The position numbers were made by a program, and so were the translations under genes. 64,000 bases of DNA, from contig NZ_JBHTFQ010000002.1 in NCBI RefSeq assembly GCF_042666235.1, positions 372,001-436,000 of the forward strand. Direction: 5' to 3'. The notes under the pieces are model-generated. The model saw only the letters and a program-made list of their open reading frames with translations. It searched no databases and was not told where the DNA came from. Each line of letters opens with the position of its first letter. The stretch's first letter is position 1. Positions 60,038 through 64,000 of the stretch are shown here, piece after piece. The DNA comes from Halodurantibacterium daqingensis (GTDB lineage: Bacteria; Pseudomonadota; Alphaproteobacteria; Rhodobacterales; Rhodobacteraceae).

Positions 60038-60640
60038 ATGGCTTTCGAACTTCCTGATCTTCCCTATTCCCACGATGCCCTGGCTGATCTGGGCATGTCG
60101 CGGGAGACGCTGGAGTATCACCACGACATCCACCACAAGGCCTATGTGGACAACGGCAACAAGCTGATCGCCGGGACCGAGTGGGAGGGCAAGAGCCTTG
60201 AGGAGATCATCAAGGGAACCTATCAGCCCGGAGCGGTCGCCCAGAACGGCATCTTCAACAACGCAAGCCAGCACTGGAACCACAACCAGTTCTGGGAAAT
60301 GATGGGTCCGGGCGAGAAGAAGATCCCCGGCGAGCTTGAGAAGGCGCTGACCGAGGCCTTCGGTTCGGTCGAGAAGTTCAAGGAGGAATTCTCGGCGGCC
60401 GGTGCTGGCCAGTTCGGTTCGGGTTGGGCCTGGCTGGTGAAGGATACGGATGGAAGCCTGAAGGTGACCAAGACCGAGAACGGCGTGAACCCGCTCTGCT
60501 TCGGTCAGACGGCGCTTCTGGGATGCGACGTCTGGGAGCACAGCTATTACATCGATTTCCGCAACAAGCGCCCGGCCTATCTGTCGAACTTCCTCGAGAA
60601 GCTCGTGAACTGGGAGAATGTCTCCGCGCGGCTGGCGTGA
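60038..60640 (+). CDS. sodB: Iron superoxide dismutase
   Basis: 200 residues. It starts MAFELPDLPYSHDALADLGM; metal ligands are His28 (EYHHDIHHKAY), His82 (SQHWNHNQFW), and Asp and His in DVWEHSYYIDF. FNNASQHWNHNQFWEMMGP and AGQFGSGWAWLV are Fe-type hallmarks. It detoxifies superoxide in the cytoplasm. Single gene with a hairpin after it. Confidence 0.96.
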   Translation: MAFELPDLPYSHDALADLGMSRETLEYHHDIHHKAYVDNGNKLIAGTEWEGKSLEEIIKGTYQPGAVAQNGIFNNASQHWNHNQFWEMMGPGEKKIPGELEKALTEAFGSVEKFKEEFSAAGAGQFGSGWAWLVKDTDGSLKVTKTENGVNPLCFGQTALLGCDVWEHSYYIDFRNKRPAYLSNFLEKLVNWENVSARLA

Positions 60641-60683
60641 CCCAGCGGCGGCCGGGCCAGGGCCCGGCCAGGCGATATCTCAC

Positions 60684-60704
60684 CCCCGCGCCGCCGGCGC
60701 GGGG
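60684..60704 (+). terminator. Hairpin after sodB
   Basis: CCCCGCGCC and GGCGCGGGG form a perfect 9-bp stem with a 3-base loop, 44 bp after the sodB stop, followed by CTTCGTGTT. Only a weak T-tract. Confidence 0.6.
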
Positions 60705-61736
60705 CTTCGTGTTGGGCAACCTGGCTCCGGATAAGGCGGCTCATGGGCCGGCTTGCCTGGCGGGCCGGGGCGCATGGCGCGCTGGCTTTCGGGGCCGAGC
60801 GTGGCCTGCCGCAGCTTCGGGGGCCCGGTGCTGCCGGGCGTTTGTGTGACGCAAGGCCGTGGCCGCTGATCGGGCGCCGAAAATGGCCGGGGTAGCGGGG
60901 AAGCGCCGGATCGCGGGAGGGACCCGCCACGCCCGGCCCCGAGCACAGCCGGACAATCCTGCTGCGGAAGCTTCCGAAATCAACAGGATCTGGCACCCGC
61001 AGCACGGTGCCGCCTGTCCGCCGGGATCAAGGCTTCTGACCTTTGGTGCCACGTGGATGCGGCAGGCGATGGCGCGAGAGGCAAGGCCGCGGCACCGCGG
61101 ATGGCGAGGCGCGCATCAGGCGAGGGGGAAGCGAAAGCACCAGCTTCGGGGTGCCGGCGGTTGTCCGCGGCCGGCACGGCGGGGCGGGGCGACCGGTGTG
61201 CCAACCCTGGGGGTATTGGCAGGAGTCGGCCAGAAGCCCGGGGATCTTGCCCGGGGGCCGCCGTGCAGCCCTCGCGGTGCAACCCAACGCGCAGCGATTC
61301 GTGGCACAGGTGCGCGTTGCCGCGATTTCGAGAGCCTGCGGCCCCCTTCGCGGGACACCGCGCCGCGCAGTTGTTCGTGACACGGGCCTGCCGCCGGCGC
61401 ACATGCGGCCATTGCGACAGCCTGCCAGCCCCGGCGTCGAGGCGTGGCTGCGGCGGTCGGCCGGAAGGCTCGCGCTGCAGGCGCCGGCTGGTGAAGGATG
61501 CGGCCTGCCGCCGCCCGTTCGCGGCAGGCGCGTCCATTGGGCGGCCGTAGGCTCTCTGTCACGGCTTTGGCCGGGCGGGGCGAGCAGCGACCTGCGGCGT
61601 CGGCGCCTCGCGCGGCGGGTCGGCGGAGCGCGGGTGCTCTGGAAGCTTGACGCTGCTGTCGCAGGGGCAGAGACCCTGCCGATGAACTGGCCGGTCCGCC
61701 ATGTTCCGGCGTCTGCACTGGCTGCGCGCGGCCTTT
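60705..61736. other. Gene-free stretch between sodB and tpiA
   Basis: About 1.03 kb with no supportable gene on either strand. Composition is GC-rich with many overlapping frames, none with a ribosome site or family resemblance. Nothing else recognised. Confidence 0.55.
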
Positions 61737-62483
61737 TCAGCCCTTGGCCGCGGCGGCCAGGGCCGAAACGATGGCGCCGAACTCATCCGCTTTCAGCGAG
61801 GCGCCGCCCACCAGGGCCCCATCCACATCGGCAATCGCGAAGATCTGGGCAGCGTTGGCGGGCTTGACCGATCCGCCATAGAGCAGCGGAACACCGTCCG
61901 CCGCCGCGCCGAACCGCCGCGCCAGTGTCGCGCGCATCATGGAGTGAACCTGGGCAACCTCGGCTTCCGTGGGGGTGCGCCCGGTTCCGATCGCCCAGAC
62001 CGGTTCATAGGCAATCACCAGGAGCGCGGGATCATCGGGAAGGGCGCCTTCAAGCTGGCTGGCGATGACCTCGACGGCGCGACCGGCATCGCGCTGTGCT
62101 TCGGTCTCGCCCACACAGACGATGGCGACGAGGCCCTCGGCCTGCGCAGCAAGCGCCTTGCTGCGCACGGCCGCATCGGTTTCTGCGTGATCGGCGCGTC
62201 GTTCGGAATGGCCGAGGATCACATGGCTTGCGCCTGCATCGCGTAACATGGCGGCCGAGATGTCGCCGGTATGTGCGCCCGAGGACGCCGCGTGGCAATC
62301 CTGCCCGCCGACAAGAATCCGCGCTCCCGCCCGTTCCGCCATTCGGGCGACAAGGGTGGCCGGCGGGCAGATCAGCACGTCGCAACCGCTGTCCGGAAGC
62401 ATGGCGCCGAGGCGGTCGATCTCGGCCAGGTCAGCGGCCAGACCGTTCATCTTCCAGTTGCCGGCGGCAAGCTTGCGGGCCAT
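61737..62483 (-). CDS. tpiA: Triosephosphate isomerase
   Basis: 248 residues. Catalytic Lys in AAGNWKMNG, His in VILGHSERRA, Glu in VIAYEPVWAIGTG, and the phosphate loop LLYGGSVKPANA. TIM-barrel enzyme interconverting dihydroxyacetone phosphate and glyceraldehyde 3-phosphate. GGGAGAG precedes the ATG at 62483. The long upstream open frame is GC-driven. Confidence 0.96.
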   Translation of the reverse strand: MARKLAAGNWKMNGLAADLAEIDRLGAMLPDSGCDVLICPPATLVARMAERAGARILVGGQDCHAASSGAHTGDISAAMLRDAGASHVILGHSERRADHAETDAAVRSKALAAQAEGLVAIVCVGETEAQRDAGRAVEVIASQLEGALPDDPALLVIAYEPVWAIGTGRTPTEAEVAQVHSMMRATLARRFGAAADGVPLLYGGSVKPANAAQIFAIADVDGALVGGASLKADEFGAIVSALAAAAKG

Positions 62484-63700
62484 TCGTCTCTCCCTCTGGT
62501 AATCCTGTAAAAGGGATAGGGGAAGGGCGCGCGGGGGTAAAGGCGGTTTGTCGTGTCCGGCGGGCAATGGCAGGATCCGGCGCTGCGGCCGCGGGAAGGC
62601 GCGCGGATCGGGTGGCGCGCTGCGGCGCCGTGGCGCCACATCGGGCCGTCCATGTCGAGCGGATGCGGCCGGGCACCCCGGGCCAGGGTCGAGCCGCTTT
62701 CGGGTGCCGCTTGCGGACGACCGTGTCATGGCGCCGGGCGGCGGTCTCCTGCGGAACGACAGCTCCGCGGCACGGGTTTCGGATGTGCCGTCGCAGGCAT
62801 CCGTCGGGGAACGAGAGAATGGCGGACCGGCGTCGTGGCGCCCTGGCTGCGGCATGGCCGGCCTGCCCGCAGGGGTCCGAGGCAGGCAGGGCAGGCGCGC
62901 GCCGGACGCGGACGCCGCTGAAGATGCGGAACCGCCCTGGCGACCTGCGGCGACCTGCGGCGGCCCGATAGGTCAGGCGACGGTGCCGATCCGGCGCGAT
63001 GCGGGCCGGCGGCGGGATGCGACCGGGCCGGGGCTGGCGGTCCGAAGGGCCATGCATCCGGCGGGTGCGTTTTCGTCGCGGGCCTGGCCCGGGCAAACCG
63101 TGCCCACGGGTGCCCGAGGTCGGAAGATGGGCAGACCTCTCCGTGCGGGCGCCCCCGGGGCTTGTCACGCACAGGCGCGCTTCGGGCTGGCGGGGCGGGA
63201 TGTGGTGAGAGGTGCGGAGCTTCGGAAGCGGCAAGCCGGCGCGCGCCCCGGCGCCTCCGGTTTCCGGGGGCGCTGCGCAGGAAAGAACAGGGCCGCCTGA
63301 TGCCCCAGGCCGCGTGCGGCACTGGCCGACGCCAGAGAACCGCTGGGCTGCCGGATGCGGCAGCGACCGAGGAGGCGCATTTTCGGATGACGCGGGCACA
63401 ACCGCCCGCATTTTACTGGCGACGTCCGGCCCGGTGACCGCGCGACAAGCCACAGGTTCTGTATCGGCTGCGCAGGGTCATTTTCGCCGGGTGCGCGCGC
63501 CGGGTTCGCGATGGTGCCGGGCGGGACGGGTCAGACGATGCCCTGAACATGCGGATCGTTCGGGAGCCGGAGCGGAGGGAAGGCCGAACCGCCATGTCGC
63601 GGTTGCCATGTCCGATCATGCCTTGCGGGGGCAGGCGGGGCCGACCCTGAAACGACCCTGGCGGATCAGCGCGTCCCGCCGCTCTGCAACCCGCGCAAAC
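62484..63700. other. Gene-free stretch upstream of tpiA
   Basis: About 1.2 kb without a supportable gene. Frames up to 340 codons exist only because stops are rare at this GC content. A short direct repeat GCGACCTGCG occurs twice near 62940. No RNA gene or element recognised. Confidence 0.55.
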
Positions 63701-64000
63701 TCAGGCTTCGGCGTCCTTGAACTTGATCGACTCGCCACAGCCGCAGGCTTCGGCCACATTGGGGTTGCGGAACTTGAAGCCGCTTTCCAGCAGCATGGTC
63801 TCATAGTCGATCTCGGTTCCGAACAGGAACATCTGCGCCATGGGGGCGATCATGACGCGTGCGCCGTCCTGTTCGACCACCTCGTCCATCGGATCGACGT
63901 CAGAGACATAGTCCATCGTATATTCCATTCCCGCGCAGCCGCCCTTCTTGACGCCGATGCGCAGGCCAGAGACGCCCTGCCGTTCCATCAGCCGCGAGAT
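63701..64000 (-). CDS. A-type iron-sulfur carrier (HesB/IscA/SufA family), C-terminal part
   Basis: Partial: the start lies beyond base 64000; the visible frame reads ISRLMERQGVSGLRIGVKKG from the edge. The three Cys of A-type carriers are present: one in KGGCAGMEYTMDY and two in VAEACGCGESIKF at the C-terminus. Such proteins bind and deliver Fe-S clusters. SufA, IscA or ErpA cannot be told apart without neighbours. Confidence 0.9.
   Translation of the reverse strand: MSRLMERQGVSGLRIGVKKGGCAGMEYTMDYVSDVDPMDEVVEQDGARVMIAPMAQMFLFGTEIDYETMLLESGFKFRNPNVAEACGCGESIKFKDAEA

Overview
The window is very GC-rich (roughly 68-70% by eye). Its codon use, the CheA3/CheA4-type chemotaxis operon, the FliA/RpoN-type flagellar promoters and the very large hook-region proteins point to a photosynthetic-bacteria-like alphaproteobacterium of the Rhodobacterales (Rhodobacter/Cereibacter/Rhodovulum type). 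No rRNA or tRNA gene was seen. Most of the window (about 3.4-51.9 kb) is one motility island; housekeeping genes with unusually long empty spacers flank it.

Layout. 1-2.8 kb: minus-strand housekeeping genes (metallo-beta-lactamase-fold hydrolase, cut by the edge; phosphoglycolate phosphatase; thioredoxin-fold protein; rpe). 3.4-14.1 kb: a minus-strand chemotaxis operon in the order small unknown protein, cheA (no Hpt), cheR, cheB, cheW, parA-like ppfA, soluble receptor tlpT, cheY, cheA (Hpt only, very long). This is the gene content of R. sphaeroides cheOp3, which encodes the cytoplasmic chemosensory cluster. 14.2-18.5 kb: a LuxR-type response regulator, divergent from a periplasmic sulfite-oxidase-fold protein and a hybrid histidine kinase. 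18.6-25.8 kb: flagellar accessory genes (fliS, small partners, fliL-like, a nitrile-hydratase/NHLP-leader-like protein with a Sel1 protein, flgN-like, flgM, flgA, flgT, flgP). 26-31 kb: flhA-flhF-flhG-fliA. 31-33 kb: an oppositely oriented trio including an extra rod/hook-family protein. 33-50.4 kb: flgBCDEF, a 1.4 kb scar, then flgGHIJKL and a separate flagellar lytic transglycosylase. 50.8-51.9 kb: a sigma-54 activator of FleQ type. 52.3-64 kb: pseudoazurin, a SecDF fusion, an SH3-domain protein, a three-gene signalling module (methanogen-output-domain protein, HWE-type kinase, response regulator), sodB, tpiA and an A-type Fe-S carrier cut by the edge.

Regulation visible in the sequence. 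Six sigma-54 (-24/-12) sites were found. They precede flgP, flhA, flgB, the trio opposite flgB, flgG, and a 68-residue protein next to fliL. One strong sigma-28 site precedes the NHLP-leader-like gene, and a weaker one precedes flgM. With fliA, flgM and the FleQ-like activator present, this is a RpoN-FleQ to FliA-FlgM cascade of the kind in R. sphaeroides fla1, a system believed to be of gammaproteobacterial origin. FlgP/FlgT and FlhF/FlhG fit that origin.

Most interesting: the sigma-28-driven NHLP-leader-like/Sel1 pair; the sigma-54-driven 68-residue protein; the mutually overlapping sigma-54 promoters at flgB; the extra rod/hook-family protein; the IS481 scar and CRISPR-like repeat pair between flgF and flgG; the degenerate Hpt and kinase domains inside the CheA3-type protein; and the unknown first gene of the chemotaxis operon.
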